Assembly (NCBI GenBank): GCA_025526935.1
Contig: JAHLKD010000014.1
Location: 496,001 to 560,000, forward strand
Direction of reading: 5' to 3'
Length of the DNA: 64,000 bases
DNA from: Cladochytrium replicatum
Lineage: Eukaryota > Chytridiomycota > Chytridiomycetes > Cladochytriales > Cladochytriaceae
Under the pieces are notes generated by a model, which worked only from the letters and a program-made list of their open reading frames with translations, had not been told where the DNA came from and made no database searches. The translations under genes and the position numbers were made by a program. Below are positions 25,558 through 38,311 of the stretch, piece after piece (position 1 is the first letter of the stretch; every line of letters begins with the position of its first letter).

Positions 25558-28500
25558 ATGCTGGCTGCACTGGCCGCGCGTAGATCTGCCTGGAACTGTC
25601 CTGTTCGCATCAGATCTCCACCTCAATTTCTCGCTGCTGCAATGACTGGACGTCTTTCCCCAACCAGATGTTATCACTATGATTCAACTGTCTTTGGCTT
25701 CCGCCAGCCGCGAACTTACACCATGCCGGATTGTACGTCGGTAGTGGCGCTCGACAGAAAAAGCTGACTCGCCAGTTGACAGATACTCCGGAGGAAATTG
25801 AAAACAGGAAGGAAAACGCCAACCTGCTAAGATTCGTTCAAGGTATGCACTCTGACCGATCTCAAATACTGATTGATGCTTACGGTTGTCCTTTGCGGAT
25901 GAACAGCTTATCGATACCATGGACACAACGCGTGCGACCTAGATCCGCTCAATTTGACACCCAAAAAGTGAGCTTACCTTTGAATGGGCCTTCACTACGA
26001 TCCTGATACATTTTCTGGAGAGAAATACCAGCTCTGCAACCTGGACGTTTTGGGCTTCCGGAAAGTGGCGGACGATACAACCTCACTGGTGTTCTTCATG
26101 TTGGCGAGAAGAACGATCGATATGTGTCACGCCGCGAAGCAAGCATCGAAATGATCATCGAGCACTTGAAAAATACCTACACTAGCAGAATTGGATTCGA
26201 GTTTGAACACATTCCAGTAGGGTACAATTGAGGAAATAAATATAATGTCTAATCACTCTTGTTGTGATCTAGAATATCAGTGAGCGCCGTTGGTTCAGAT
26301 ATTATCTGGAATCGTTTGAGAGACGCAGCTTTTCCTCTGATGAGAAAAAACGGATGTTTGAGTTGCTCGCCAAGTCTGAGGTTTGTAATCCCACAACCGT
26401 TTTGTAAGGCAAATTTTGATGAATACATATTCAGGTATTCGATCAATTCATGACCAAAAAGTTTCCTCAAGTGAAGCGATACGGATTAGAAGGGGCTGAG
26501 AGCATGATGGTACAGATATTTTATCCATTCTCTGCAAATTTATATAATCGTCGATTTGTTTTTTTAGGTAATGCTGGACACTATATTCAAAGAAGCAAAC
26601 CAGAGTATGTTTTATTGATGTCAACTATTCTTGTGATCTCGTCTAATTGTATACGCAGCTGGAATTCAGGAATTGGTACTTTGCATGCCACACCGCGGTC
26701 GTTTGAACGTCTTGGTCGACCTGCTGAAATATCCACTCGACAAGCTATTCCATAAGATCAAAGGAAATAACGAATTTCCGGATGACGAGCCAGCAATGGG
26801 AGATGTGTTGTCTCACCTCGCCACCTCCGCTGATCTCTCCTACGGTGTGAAAGGTCCGATCAACGTCAACATGTTGCACAATCCTTCGCACCTTGAAGCA
26901 ATCAACCCCGTTGCCGTCGGAAAAGCTCGCGCACGGCAAATGTATCTCTACGATTCGGGAGCGGCTGGACCAGAGTGCCAGCTTGGTGATCGAGTCCTAT
27001 GCGTTCAATTGCACGGTGACGCAGCTTTCTGTGGACAGGTATGTTGAGTTTGAATATCGTCGCTGAGAATTGTTGATCAACTTTCAGGGGGTTGTAACTG
27101 AAACACTGGGTCTGTCCAATCTTCCACACTACACCGCAGGTGGATCTATTCACCTGATTGTTAACAACCAGGTTGGTTTCATCGATAGTTATCATTCGGA
27201 ATACTGACGTTGCCAAGATCGGTTACACGACGCCTGCAATGAACTCTCGCTCCAGTTTATACAGCTCCGATGTTGGAAAGATGATTGGATGCCCTGTCAT
27301 TCATGTTAACGCGGACTATCCAGAAGTAAATTACTCTGATTTTCTCTATTCAACAAACTAACGTGATCCGAACAGGATGTTGCATATGCTGCTACAATTG
27401 CAAGTGAATATCGCAACAAGTTCCGAAAAGATGTCATCGTTGATTTGATTGCATACCGTCGATGGGGACACAATGAGCTCGATGAGCCAGGTAAAGTCAT
27501 CGAATTTTGCAACATCTGGCTGGCTCATACCACGTTTTGCAGCGTTTACTCAACCACTGATGTACAAGAATATTCGCAGCCGAACCTCTGTTCCGAAAAC
27601 TTATGAAAACACTCTTGTGACAAGTTCACTGTTGTCTGCAGATGAAACGGCAAAGTTCCGGGACACACACATGTTGCAATTAGAAGATGGCTTGAAGCGG
27701 AGCTATGAATACACGCCGCTTCCAACCGTGCTGAAGGGCGATTGGGAAGGGTTCATTATCCCCAAAACCGCTGTTACACGTGTCGACACAGGAGCAGACA
27801 CGAAGCTTTTGCGAGAGATTGGGAGACAATCTGTGGCATTGCCTGAGGGATTCGTAAGTTACCATTTGAACTTCTCGGATACAAATTGACCAATTTTGCA
27901 GACTCCGCATCCTCGTTTGAAGAAATACCACATCGAACCTCGTGTCGCAAAACTTAAGGATGATCTCCCAGATGATGCATCTGCGCTTGACTGGGCCACT
28001 GCTGAAGCGCTTGCCTTTGCTTCGCTTTTGAACGAAGGATTCCACGTCCGAATCTCTGGTCAGGATGTGGGTCGTGGAACGTTCAGCCAGAGGCATATAA
28101 TGGTGGTCGATCAGCAAACAGAACAGACGGTTATCCCGCTGAACCATTTGGATATCCCTCGTGAGAAAGTTTCATCTTCCCCCTCATACACCACGTTCCC
28201 GCATTTCCCTGCACCCGAACCTGCGTTTAAGAATCCTGCTCAACCTCAGAAACGTGGAATGCTCGAGATTGCTAACTCGTCGCTTTCAGAATGTGCGTAC
28301 ATTGGAAAATAAGACGAATTTGTCTTGCTGATTATATTGCAATGTTTAGTTGCCGTCATGGGATTCGAATACGGAGTTTCGCTGGACAACCCGAATCGGT
28401 TGGTCATCTGGGAGGCACAATTCGGCGACTTTTTCAATGGTGCCCAGATCATTCTGGACGTGTTTGTTTCCAGTGGTGAAACAAAGTGGTTGACTGAGAG

Positions 28501-29290
28501 TGGCCTGGTTGTGCTGCTACCCCACGGCTACGATGGTGCGGGACCCGAACATAGCAGTGCGCGGATCGAGCGCTTTTTGCAGGTAATTTGAGCTGGAGTT
28601 GATATCGCGCACAAGTTCAATTTGTAATGCTGCAGATGTGTGACCAAAAGTACGATGTCCGCAGTGAGGCCATTCCCGATAACCCCAACATGCACGTTGT
28701 GAATCCGACAACCCCTGCTCAATACTTCCATGTGCTGAGACGCCAAGTGAGATAGCGCGTGCTTGATTTATTGAGATATTTACTGACATCAACCTTAGAT
28801 GCACCGCAACTTCAGGAAGCCATTAATCATTGCTGGCCCGAAGATTCTCCTCCGACACCCTTCGGCAGTATCGCCCCTCTCCGCATTTGCACCAGGGACC
28901 ACCTTTGAACCACTGCTTCCCGATCCGACGCCTCACATTCCAGCGAATGCTCATGGGCCAGCAAGAGTCATATTTGTCTCAGGAAAGCTTTTCTATGAGC
29001 TTGATGCTCACCGGAAAAAGTCCCCTCCACCATTCCCCGTCGCGATCGTGAGGGTAGAGGAATTGCATCCGTTCCCAACCGATTTGGTAGAACGTGAGCT
29101 GGAGAGGCTAGGCAAGGAAGTCTTTGGGCAGTATGGAGGTATCGGATCAGTGAAGTGGGTCCAGGAAGAGCCTCAGAACATGGGAGCGTGGTCATTTGTC
29201 GCACAAAGATTGGAGGCCCTACTCCCCGAAGGAACGAAGGTGAAACAAATTGGAAATATTTCAATTCGCTCACATAAGTTTATAGCTTGA
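25558..29290 (+). CDS. DHTKD1: DHTKD1-type 2-oxoadipate dehydrogenase E1 (thiamine-PP)
   Basis: Mitochondrial ThDP-dependent E1 that decarboxylates 2-oxoadipate in lysine/tryptophan breakdown (family knowledge). The Arg-rich, acid-poor start ([20 protein letters not shown]) fits a mitochondrial presequence. Splicing (for example the 50-nt intron 25730-25779) links it to [25 protein letters not shown], then [158 protein letters not shown] and [14 protein letters not shown]. The wording [20 protein letters not shown] and NPVAVGK matches DHTKD1 rather than OGDH, and the N-terminus lacks the long OGDH extension. There are about ten introns. The C-terminus ends [10 protein letters not shown]. Confidence 0.92.
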
Positions 29291-29600
29291 ATATGTTGGA
29301 AGGGTACCTTCTGCAGCTCCAGCCACTGGAGTTTCCTCTCGTCACAAGGTCGAGCAAGCAAAACTGATACAAGTCGCCTTTGCTTAGCAAAGCCATTGCA
29401 ATGCAATAGAAGCCTTGGTCAGATATCTAGCCCACTGGCATTGACAGAATATAAGCTGGTGTTCTATTATAAACTCTTCCTATCCTAATTCAGCAGTAGG
29501 TGGTGTTTTTCACCTTTGTGCAGACCCATCTCAAAATCTCCCACGCAGCTTCTTGGTCTCCCAAAGCACCAAAACAAAACGCTACCAAGCCACTTACGAC

Positions 29601-31325
29601 ATGGATGAGTTTGTTGAAAACCACCGGTTGGCGGAGGCTGCACGGAAATTTGTGGGGATCAAATCCGATTTCAGTTATTTAACTCACAGATGTCCCAGGT
29701 GACTGAAGATCCTGAGAAGCGAGCTCAACTGGACACTTTGATCAACGACGATGTCAACCACATCCTGAACTTTCATAGTGCACATCGTGGCATCCCAGGT
29801 CTGCTGCCCTATTTGATGTTCCATAAAATATCTCTCAATTCATTCTTTTCAGCAATATACCATTATCTTCGAAGATTTGAGTATTCAAAGGAGGTGGCTG
29901 TCAGTCTTGCTTGGGGTGAACCATTCCGAAGAAACAAGAAGCAGTGTTGGCGATTGTATTATTCCGGTATGCGCTGTCGCTAATATTTTCACGCGTGTAC
30001 TTACAACCGTGCAGCCGTGAAGCAGTCAAATACATCAGCGTTGTTGAGCATCAGCGATTCAGAGCGAATTCCACCTCACCACTGGAACCTAACTCAAGTG
30101 CTTTCCGTATGGAATCCTCTTGGTGGAGGCGAAGAGATTCCGAAGGGGCGGCCTGAAATAAAGGTAATGCACAGCAAACACAATCGTGCCCCGTTCATGA
30201 GGTAAGAGGTGAATCAAGAGATATCTGATACTGTGGAAACCTGACGAGCTTGATGTAGATACATAAGAAATGAAAGAACGAGCTCTTTGATTATCTGTGA
30301 TGGCCGCGATTTGTCAGTACGACACGAAAGGAGAGACGAGGACGATGGACCATTGGCGTTCCAATTTTACTTGCGTGGAAGGCAGACGAACACAGTTGTG
30401 GCATTTTCAATACACCATGATGGATTGATTGCATGTCCCGGTGGGAATTTTGAGCAAGCATTGTTCCTACTTAGAAATCTCATCGATCATCGCCACAGAG
30501 TCGACGAACTTGCACATCTGGAACCTCAATGACGAAAAATTGGTTATGGGCGGTGAGCTCACCGACTTATCTGCGATCTGTAGCAGCTAAACCTCCAAAG
30601 ATTCACTTAGTCCAAAGTTCTATCTCGCTGAAAACTTAGGCTTGTTGAGTGCAATTGAGGCAACAACATTCTTAGATGCCAACACAGTCTGCATAGCAAC
30701 GGCGTCGTCAATATTGCTTTGGGATTTACGGACAAATGGGGTCGCTAGTCGGGCAAGTCTTTATGCTTCCTTCAAATTGAGCGTCAATTTTGATCCAAAC
30801 ATCATTAGGTTCAATATATTCCAAAGCGAGGATCAAAGGTTGTCTGCATGGACTCCACAAACGCTTCGCATTGGAAACGATGCTCATTGCTGACAGGCGA
30901 TACGAATGGAACGATTTGTCAATGGGACCTACGAAAGTCTGCAGTATGGCGACATATGTGATTTTCTTTGGGTGCTAATGTGAGTGATCAGGTTGCACAT
31001 ACATTTCAACAACCGACCGAAGTCACCACACTCCAATACTCCCCTGACGGCAAGCATTTTATATCAGGTGGTAAAGACGGTGTTGTGGGATTGTGGAAGT
31101 CCATTGAGGTACCAATATCCTTTCGAGAAATGTGTTTTCTGTTACTTACTTCGAGCTCGGCAGCAACAACCGATAATGATCCACGATATGCATGGGGAGT
31201 TACCAATAGTTGACGCTGCATGGAAGGATGACAGCGTTATTGCTTCACTTTCTGCGGATAGCGCAACAAGCCGGTCAATTATTACAATATGGCGGCCAAC
31301 AATTTTTATGCTTCCTCCCGAATAA
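29601..31325 (+). CDS. WD40-repeat protein (possibly Nup43-like)
   Basis: A multi-intron gene whose 3' half has clear WD40 blades: TNLHIWNLNDEKLVMGGEL (about 30500), VCIATASSILLWDLRTNG (about 30690-30740), GTICQWDLRKS (about 30910), TTLQYSPDGKHFISGGKDG...GLWKS (about 31030-31100) and a final IVDAAWKDDSVIASLSAD...IITIWRP. The 5' half (MDEFVENHRLAEAARKF, then LINDDVNHILNFHSAHRGIP and IYHYLRRFEYSKEVA) is readable through short introns (29652-29689, about 29812-29864, 29965-30012), but I do not recognise it. It may belong to the same gene or to a separate small one. The arrangement of blades and length recall Nup43, a nuclear-pore Y-complex subunit, but this is only suggestive. The stop lies 14 bp from the convergent AP-3 delta stop. 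Confidence 0.6.
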
Positions 31326-31339
31326 CGTCTAACTCCGGC

Positions 31340-34300
31340 TCATTTCTTGGACCACAAGTGCACATCTTCCAGCATACGGTCTATCAACCACTTTCGATGT
31401 GATTTCAGCTCGACGCTAACCGACACCTGTCCGTTGCCATTCTGCATCTTCAACAACCCTGCAACCGGTGTCCCGTGCATTGTCAACCCATACAGCGACG
31501 CTGCACCTGCAATCTCCTCCACGATCGTCATACACAAAATTGTTGCCACCAACTCGCCGACGGAGCGGACCACGTTGGTACCTGATAAAATCAACGTGGC
31601 TGTTGCAGTTGCCCTACGGAGTTCTGCGTCATTTGCCAGAAGATCGGCAAAGCTGTCACTGCTCATCTGGAGGGTTCGAGGTTGTCGCATGAAAATATGG
31701 GCTGGTGGGGAGAATTTGAAGTCTGTGATTTCGATATCCTGCAAGAAGGTTGCTCAGTGTCTACGCTTACGACCTAGCTGAGGAACTCACCTTTTCGACC
31801 TTGGCGTAGACTGTCAATAAACTCTCCCTGCACTCCCACGGCTTCAAACTGCCCGTGAACTTGTGCTCAGTCGGCACGTTTTGATTTAGATTGAGGGTAG
31901 CTGAATTCTGTTCGAGTTCGAGAGCGTCAGAAATCAGTGTGATTTTGAATTCGCCGTCCTGATCCAGCGACTCAAGTTTCAATGAAATTGCCACTTGAAT
32001 ATCTTCCGAATCGTCGTTCACAATGCTCCATTGATGATTGATTCTGAGTGCTTTGCTCTTCAATGCAACTCGAGAGATGTTGCTTTTCTGGGTAACCTGT
32101 TGGAAAGTAAATTTGCGAGTCCCAGCTGTCATAAATGGCACAGCATCACCTTCTTCTCCTTGCGCTTCTTTTTGGGGGGTTTTGCCTTTGGCTTCGGAGA
32201 AGGTTGACTAGGTGCAGGAACTGTCTGACGATTTAATGCTATGTCCAATTGAAGATCGAGAACTTCAGGTTCATTCTTCTCTTCATCAGAAGAAAGCGAG
32301 TCTACTCCTTCTGGCACATCCAGCCCTGTGTAAACCGTGAACGTGGGAACTTCTGGAATGGGCATACGAGTGCCAGCTGCTTCCAACATTAGTTAACAAT
32401 CATAGCATACAAACGAGAGACGTTACGCAAATCAAAGTCCAGCGTGGCGATCGGAATCTGATCGATTTCAGCATCCTTGCCTCTGGTGGTTGAATTGCTG
32501 GGCAGGTAGAAGAGCTGATCCTTCTTTGACGTGGGCGTCTAGAGTTGATGTTGATAACAATGTTGGCAAGTTTTCAATTGGATATACCTGATAGAACTCC
32601 TTGAGGAAGTCAGCATCTTTGGCTGGTGAAGGTTCGCTCTTCGGGGGAACGAAGTCCGGCGAGTCATAAATTGGCACATCCAAGAGCAAACCTTCCGGAA
32701 CTGGCACTTTCTTTTGCGCTTTTGGCGCGACTGGGTTGAGCGCTCCGTCGAAAAGCTGTGGGAGCTCAGTGCGGACATGATCGTAGTCCGCCTTAAGGAG
32801 TTCCAACAACTTATGTGCTTCGGCAGCCTTTTGAAACAGATTCAACGATGATTGCTCGTTGCAAAGGTCGGTCAAGCTTACACGCTCCTGAACCTCGAGA
32901 TCGGCAGTCATCTCAAATCTAAGCAGACAGGCGATAGCTGAACTGACTACTTCTGCAACGGTCTCCCAATCCTCCGCACGAGCAACGCTCACGACGATTT
33001 TTAAAATGCTTTGCAAGTAGGTGGATTGAACGTGGGCATCAAGTTTAACATTATCCCGGTGCATCAAGTTCTTCAGTGTTTCTAAAGCGTCGCTGAGCAA
33101 ACTTGATATGCAAAGGCATTTAGATACAACATGGCAAAGAAGAAATACACCTACCTGCTATGTTCTCCCAATATATACGCAATCGAGAAAAGAACGCTGG
33201 TACTTGCATTGCTAGAGGATGGTGCAACTGGAGGGAGCTCATACAATAGCTTAGACTGAAGGTAACATTTAACGGGCGATCATACACAAAGGACGCCCAG
33301 ACTTACCAATACAGCAACAGCAGTTGGACGAACCTGGGGCACACGGGCCACAACTTCCATCAGCTGATCACCAATCTTGCTCGAAACCGATATGCCTGGA
33401 GTGTGGGCCAAATCCGCAAGCACTCGAATATACCAGTCAAAGTTCCCAACGTTGGCGTACATGTCCGCTGAGCAAATCTTGAGAATGCGTTCCACGACTT
33501 CCGATCTGTAAGTAGCATCAAAGGCGGTGTTCGGTTGGGAAGCTGTACGGACATTCTGGGCTGGTGTGGCTCCAACGTCCGCAGACCAGACCTTTGGAGT
33601 ATCAATGTGCTTCATCAAACGATTGGTAGTTGGGATCAGCGTTTCTTTTGTGACCTGTTGAATAGCGAAACACTTGGTATAAGGAATCGTTGGTATTCAA
33701 TGTCGCTTACCATTCCGCAAATTAGGTCAAGAGCCCTCTGACGTATACTTATATCAGAATCCTCCAAGCATTGAATGATAACGGTTTTGTGTTCCAATAC
33801 AACACTTGGTCGCAGAGGCTGCAGCTTGCCCAAGGCATGCAAGCCCAGGTATTTTACTGAATTCCATTGGTCAATTTTCATTTATTGAGACAGGTTTAAT
33901 TGGGTCAACTTACAATTCTGGTCCTGATGAACGACAAAGAGCTGGAGTTTTGAGACGCACAGCTTCACGAGCAGAGCTTCTGCATCGTCCGAGTCTTGAC
34001 CATCCTTTGATATCATTCCGCCAGTAATAACTGTCTGAATGCACTCGAACAGAAGAGACATTGCCGTGGTCGTCTGAATTAAGTTGGTAATGGATGGTGC
34101 CAGTTTCTTGGCAAGCCTTGGCTCAAAAGGAGTCAATGCAGCAAACTTTAAATGTTCCTTAGTTTCTGTAGCGAAAGTTGACATTGGCGAGAACAAACCA
34201 GCTTCACGATCTTAATGAGCATCCAGTTGTTTGATGAGTTGGTTAGCAGCCCATAGAGCTGAGGAGCGAGGGGAAGATAACTTTTTGGATTCATCCTTGC

Positions 34301-35099
34301 GAGCTCGCAGATCACATTCACAGCGGCAGAAACGACACCTGAGCGGGAAGTCAATCAAACCAAAGCCAAGATCATTGCGACAACATACTGGGGTCGGGAT
34401 CGTCGAGCTTCTCACGAAGTCGGGGGAACGCAATCTTCAGCGCATCAGGATACATCGAGAAGACTCGGAACAAAACCAAGATGACACGCTTTCGAATATA
34501 TGGCCGAGAATGGTTCAACATGATCATCAAGTCTGGCAGCAAATCTCTGCCAAGGTCCGCATTTACAATATGGGCCAGGCCATGCAATCCTTGAGCTGCT
34601 TCGAGGTAACTGTTGGAGCTCATGTCCTGTCCTTGCAAATGAGATTGTAACCACACTGGCAGCAATTTATCCAACCTTTTTGATCAAATTTGTGACCAGC
34701 ATGAGAACATCGGTATCTTTTCGAAAGGTTTGAGCTGCCGCTGCGTAGCCAATTCTCTTGTTGACGAATTTGGGCGACGACATTACTTCGACGACGTGAA
34801 ATGATGCCCAGTTCATGCTGTATCCCATTGTGTGCAACTGCATTCGATACAGAGAATTAAACAAGGTGATATGAAATCCAAGTTGTTGCACTTACATATG
34901 CAAGTTTTGCGACAGCATTTGCTTTGATGTCCACATCATTCCTCTTAACCTCCTGGCGAATCTCGTCTAGACATTGAGCGATGTACTTCTCCTCGTTTCG
35001 TTTGTTCGCACGAATTCCACGAATGAGATCCTGTCATGACCATTACAAGATGACTTCTCCTTGACAGTGCAATCTTACCGTGAGCGACTTCTCAAACAT
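31340..35099 (-). CDS. APL5: AP-3 complex delta-adaptin
   Basis: Large subunit of the AP-3 adaptor for Golgi/endosome-to-vacuole transport. A tiny first exon (MFEKSLT, ATG 35097-35099) leads to DLIRGIRANKRNEEKYIAQC, DVDIKANAVAKLAY, MGYSMNWASFHVVEVMSS, NKRIGYAAAAQTF, AAQGLHGLAHIV, RPYIRKRVILVLFRVF, SAAVNVICELARMNPKSYLP, SSNNWMLIKIVKL, EPRLAKKLAPSITNLIQTT, MKIDQWNSVKYLGLHALGKL and DSDISIRQRALDLICGMV. These are HEAT repeats characteristic of delta-adaptin rather than the gamma, alpha or beta subunits. A hinge (PIYDSPDFVPPKSEPSPAKD, basic KPKAKPPKKKRKEKK) and an ear-like C-terminus end at 31340. About a dozen short introns. It is in tandem with the REEP gene (155 bp upstream) and convergent with the WD40 gene. 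Confidence 0.93.
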
Positions 35100-35254
35100 G
35101 TTGCACCACTTTATTATCAAGCCACAGCCAGGTTTGGTCTTATTTATGATCTGTTCCCAGTTAACGAAGAAGAGGATCCGTTGATATCAAAACAAGAAAA
35201 GTCGAAAAATATTTCTCCAGTGCGTCAGCTAGCGTCTAACCATGTCGTCTCACT

Positions 35255-36256
35255 TCATGATTCCAGTTGACCAGACCCCCCGAATATAAGTGTTAAGTCT
35301 GACAGTGCGATGGTATCTTTACACTGCTCCATCATACCGTCCACTGCTTTCCTGATTGAATCCTTTTCTGATTCATTGTGTAGGTTCAGGTCAACTTCTT
35401 CAAGACGTTTGAGGAGTCTTCGTCTTTCCATTTCAAGCAAGGACATTCGTCCTCCCATATCGCTCACATCACTAGGTGTCGAATCAGAATTCCTCCGCTG
35501 GTTCTTCACAATACGACTGCGTTGAAACGTTGGACGGGCAACTTGCTGCAGTGATGGCCTTTGAGGAACAACCACAAACGAGTCTTCATGGTTTTCGATG
35601 TACATTTCGTCGTCATCGGATAGCTCACTGATGCGGCTGGGCGACGATGAGAACTTTGCAGGGGAAGGGGATCGACGTAGTCGCGGGGAAAGCTTGAATT
35701 GAAACTGCGACCATGATATCATAATGTGCTATGATTATTGGAAGTATTATACTTACACCTGCTGCTGAAAGAAGCTGAGACAAGGCCAGCCTGCCCCAGT
35801 CCATTGAGAAGTCCACAAGCTGAGTAAAACCAAACGACATGAGGTCCCGGGACCGAGCAAGAACGCCATCAATTCGTCTTTCATGTTGTACCAAGAATGG
35901 TTGAAGATGGAAAAGGTAAAGGAAGGTTGCACCCTTATCGATATACTCAGTGAGGATACAAAGGGAGAGTATCCGGCTTACATGGAAGAACACTAACCAT
36001 AGCACAAAAGCTATCTTGGTCTGGTTGTAGAATGGGATCCAAAATAATGTGTAGTCCGAAATCAGTTGAGCTGTGAGGTACCACCCGTTAACGGTCCAAA
36101 AAGTCAGCCATTGCTGGATCAAGCCAGGATCCCCGGACTGCAGAACCTTGAAAGAGATGTATGCGGGGAAAGTTGCCCCAGCGGCTATACTACAGCATGT
36201 GTAAGTTCTCAGTGCCGCACAATGTTGTTCTCCTACCAAATCACATTCGACAACAT
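35255..36256 (-). CDS. REEP/TB2-DP1-HVA22 family ER membrane-shaping protein
   Basis: Exon 1 is 20 nt (36256-36237, MLSNVI), followed by a 47-nt intron (36190-36236). Then comes the family core: AAGATFPAYISFKVLQS, QQWLTFWTVNGWYLTAQLIS, LFWIPFYNQTKIAFVLW, YIDKGATFLY and HERRIDGVLAR. This is the TB2/DP1/HVA22 pattern of hydrophobic hairpins that curve ER tubules (REEP1-4, yeast Yop1). A 42-nt intron after FVLWL and another near 35708-35760 lead to a long cytosolic tail with Ser/Pro-rich and acidic runs (ISELSDDDEMYIE) and a coiled-coil-like segment (MERRRLLKRLEEVDLNL). The long tail is more like REEP1-4 than Yop1. It is head-to-head with TFB2, the start codons being only 29 bp apart. Confidence 0.88.
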
Positions 36257-36285
36257 GATGCCATAGCCCGTGGCGTTGGCAGGCC
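36257..36285. promoter_or_regulatory. Minimal divergent spacer between REEP and TFB2 starts
   Basis: Only 29 bp separate the two ATGs. Both starts are fixed by conserved N-terminal residues, so the core promoters and 5' leaders must overlap the opposite gene's first exon or intron. Confidence 0.6.
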
Positions 36286-38257
36286 ATGTCCGCAGTCGAA
36301 GAGTACCTCGAAAGCTTGCCACGGTCGATTTTTGATCGCATATATGCTCAACCAGCAACATGCATGGGTGTATTGCGGTAAGATTGATGTTGGATTTGTT
36401 CTTTTATCTCTTAGCGCATTTGCAGATTGCTTCCTCCAGCGGCGAAGCATTTGGTGATGAGACTATTGTACATTCGCGAGCCGATTGCCAAAGGGGAGAT
36501 TGAAGAGTGGTTTATTGAAGGCAAACGAAGGTAAAAATACACTAATCGCACATGCACATGGGCGATCATTACCAATACCCATCTTCGCAGCACTTTCCAA
36601 GAGGTCATGCGAAAGCTCCAGAAGCTTTATATATTTGCTGAGAGCGGGGGATGGTATACATTAAACAGAGTTTTCCAGCAGAATCTTCACAACGCGCTCG
36701 TTGGAGGGTAGGTGATCAGTTTCTTCGATGACTCCACGATATTAAAACATGCGGAACAGTGGCGAGCATCACAGTTTCGGGCAACCAACGGACGAACCTG
36801 ACAGACACAACGTGGATATTGCATTTCTGGATCGCTACGCAAGTGAAGCTTGGGAAGTATGTTGGTAAACTTTGCAGTCGTGGCTACGTTAACAATGGTT
36901 CTGGTGGTCAGGCGGTTCTGCACTCCCTTGTCGGAACGCCCACGAGTCAACGACCTCGGGCGGTGGTTTCTCTGCTCAAACACTCAAAGCTTATGGAAAG
37001 CACGTACGCCCAATACTTTTGGAGGTGAACTGGATCTGACGTTGTTTTCGACAGTGGAAATGACGCAAACAGCATGGACGATTTGCAAATCACATCGAAG
37101 GGATTCCAGTTTTTGCTTCAAGACGTAAATGTTCAAGTATGGGCATTCCTCTTGCACTATCTTGAAATGGCACCGGTAGGACCAAACAGACATTGTGCTC
37201 AACGCAGAAGCTAAAGAAGCTCTCGTTAGTAGTCCGAACTTCACATGAAGAAGGATGAAATTTTAAATTTCCTATTTCAGCTTGCGAGTCTGGAGCTTGG
37301 TCAAGTAATTTGGCAGATCATAAGATGGGCTTCTTTTCATTGATGGTTTTGTATAGGACTATTCCATTGAAGTGTTGACTCCAACCCAACAAACTATGAT
37401 GGGTGATTTGAAGCACTTGGGAATTGTCTACCAGAGGAAGGTATATTGCTTTTGTCTTTGATCGCCTTTCACTAACCTGAATCAGAAATCAAAAAGGTTC
37501 TACCCAACTAGGCTGGCTACTTCTCTTACGTCTGGGGCAAAGCTATCCACCGGAAAGGGCGAAGAGAAAGGCTTCTTAATTGTGGAGACAAACTACCGCA
37601 TATACGCATACACAGGTAGGATTATTAGACCAGGTTTGATTATTTATTTATCTCTATTTAAGATTCTCCACTTGAAATTGCCGTCCTCAGTTTATTCGTG
37701 AAAATGAAAGGCCGCTTTGCAAACATGGTCATTGGCCTTATTACGAGAGACAGTATCAGGGATGCCTTATTGCGTGGTATCGGTGCAGATCAGGTAGGTG
37801 CACTTGTCCAGCCATGAATGAGGGTTCTGATTCGCATTTGCCAAGATAATTCAATACCTCGAGGTGCATGCACATCCAGAGATGAGAAAACAGGTACGTA
37901 GTCCCCGCTCGTTTGCCTCCTGTTCCAGTATCTGAGACTTGTTTTAAAGACCCCCGTACTTCCCGCGACGGTCGTTGACCAAATAAGGCTCTGGGAACTT
38001 GAACGGAATCGCATTCGCGCTATTCCTGGTTCGTCTTTGTCGAAATACGTTTCCGTCTCTGATGGCACATTGACACTTTCCCATCAGGATTCCTTTACAA
38101 AGAGTTTTCACGGATCGAAGAGTACAACGGATACCTCAAGCGCACGAAGGACTTTGATTGTCTCCACTGGCAATCAGAGGGTCGAAGATTGATGGTGGTT
38201 TCCGCGGAAGGCCACGAGGCCATGAAGGCGATGAGAAAGGACAGCCAAAGTCTGTAG
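36286..38257 (+). CDS. TFB2: TFIIH core subunit Tfb2/p52 (GTF2H4)
   Basis: Anchors and stimulates the XPB helicase in TFIIH for transcription initiation and nucleotide-excision repair (family knowledge). ATG at 36286 gives [20 protein letters not shown], then [11 protein letters not shown] joins across an intron to [222 protein letters not shown] and GFLYKEF. The end ([15 protein letters not shown]) matches the p52 C-terminal domain that binds p8/Tfb5. About ten short introns. It is convergent with RFC4, with 54 bp between stops. Confidence 0.95.
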
Positions 38258-38296
38258 CACCGCTTGTGCATTGCTCGCAATTAAGTTACATACATA

Positions 38297-38302
38297 TTTA
38301 TT
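38297..38302 (-). terminator. Candidate polyadenylation signal for RFC4
   Basis: AATAAA on the minus strand lies about 10 nt beyond the RFC4 stop, inside the 54-bp convergent spacer with TFB2. The two 3' UTRs probably overlap. Confidence 0.35.
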
Positions 38303-38311
38303 CCCCTCACT

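Noticed and set aside
25558-29290. First call as Krebs-cycle 2-oxoglutarate dehydrogenase
   Set aside because: Motif wording ([25 protein letters not shown]...RSSLYSSD) and the short N-terminus match DHTKD1 instead.
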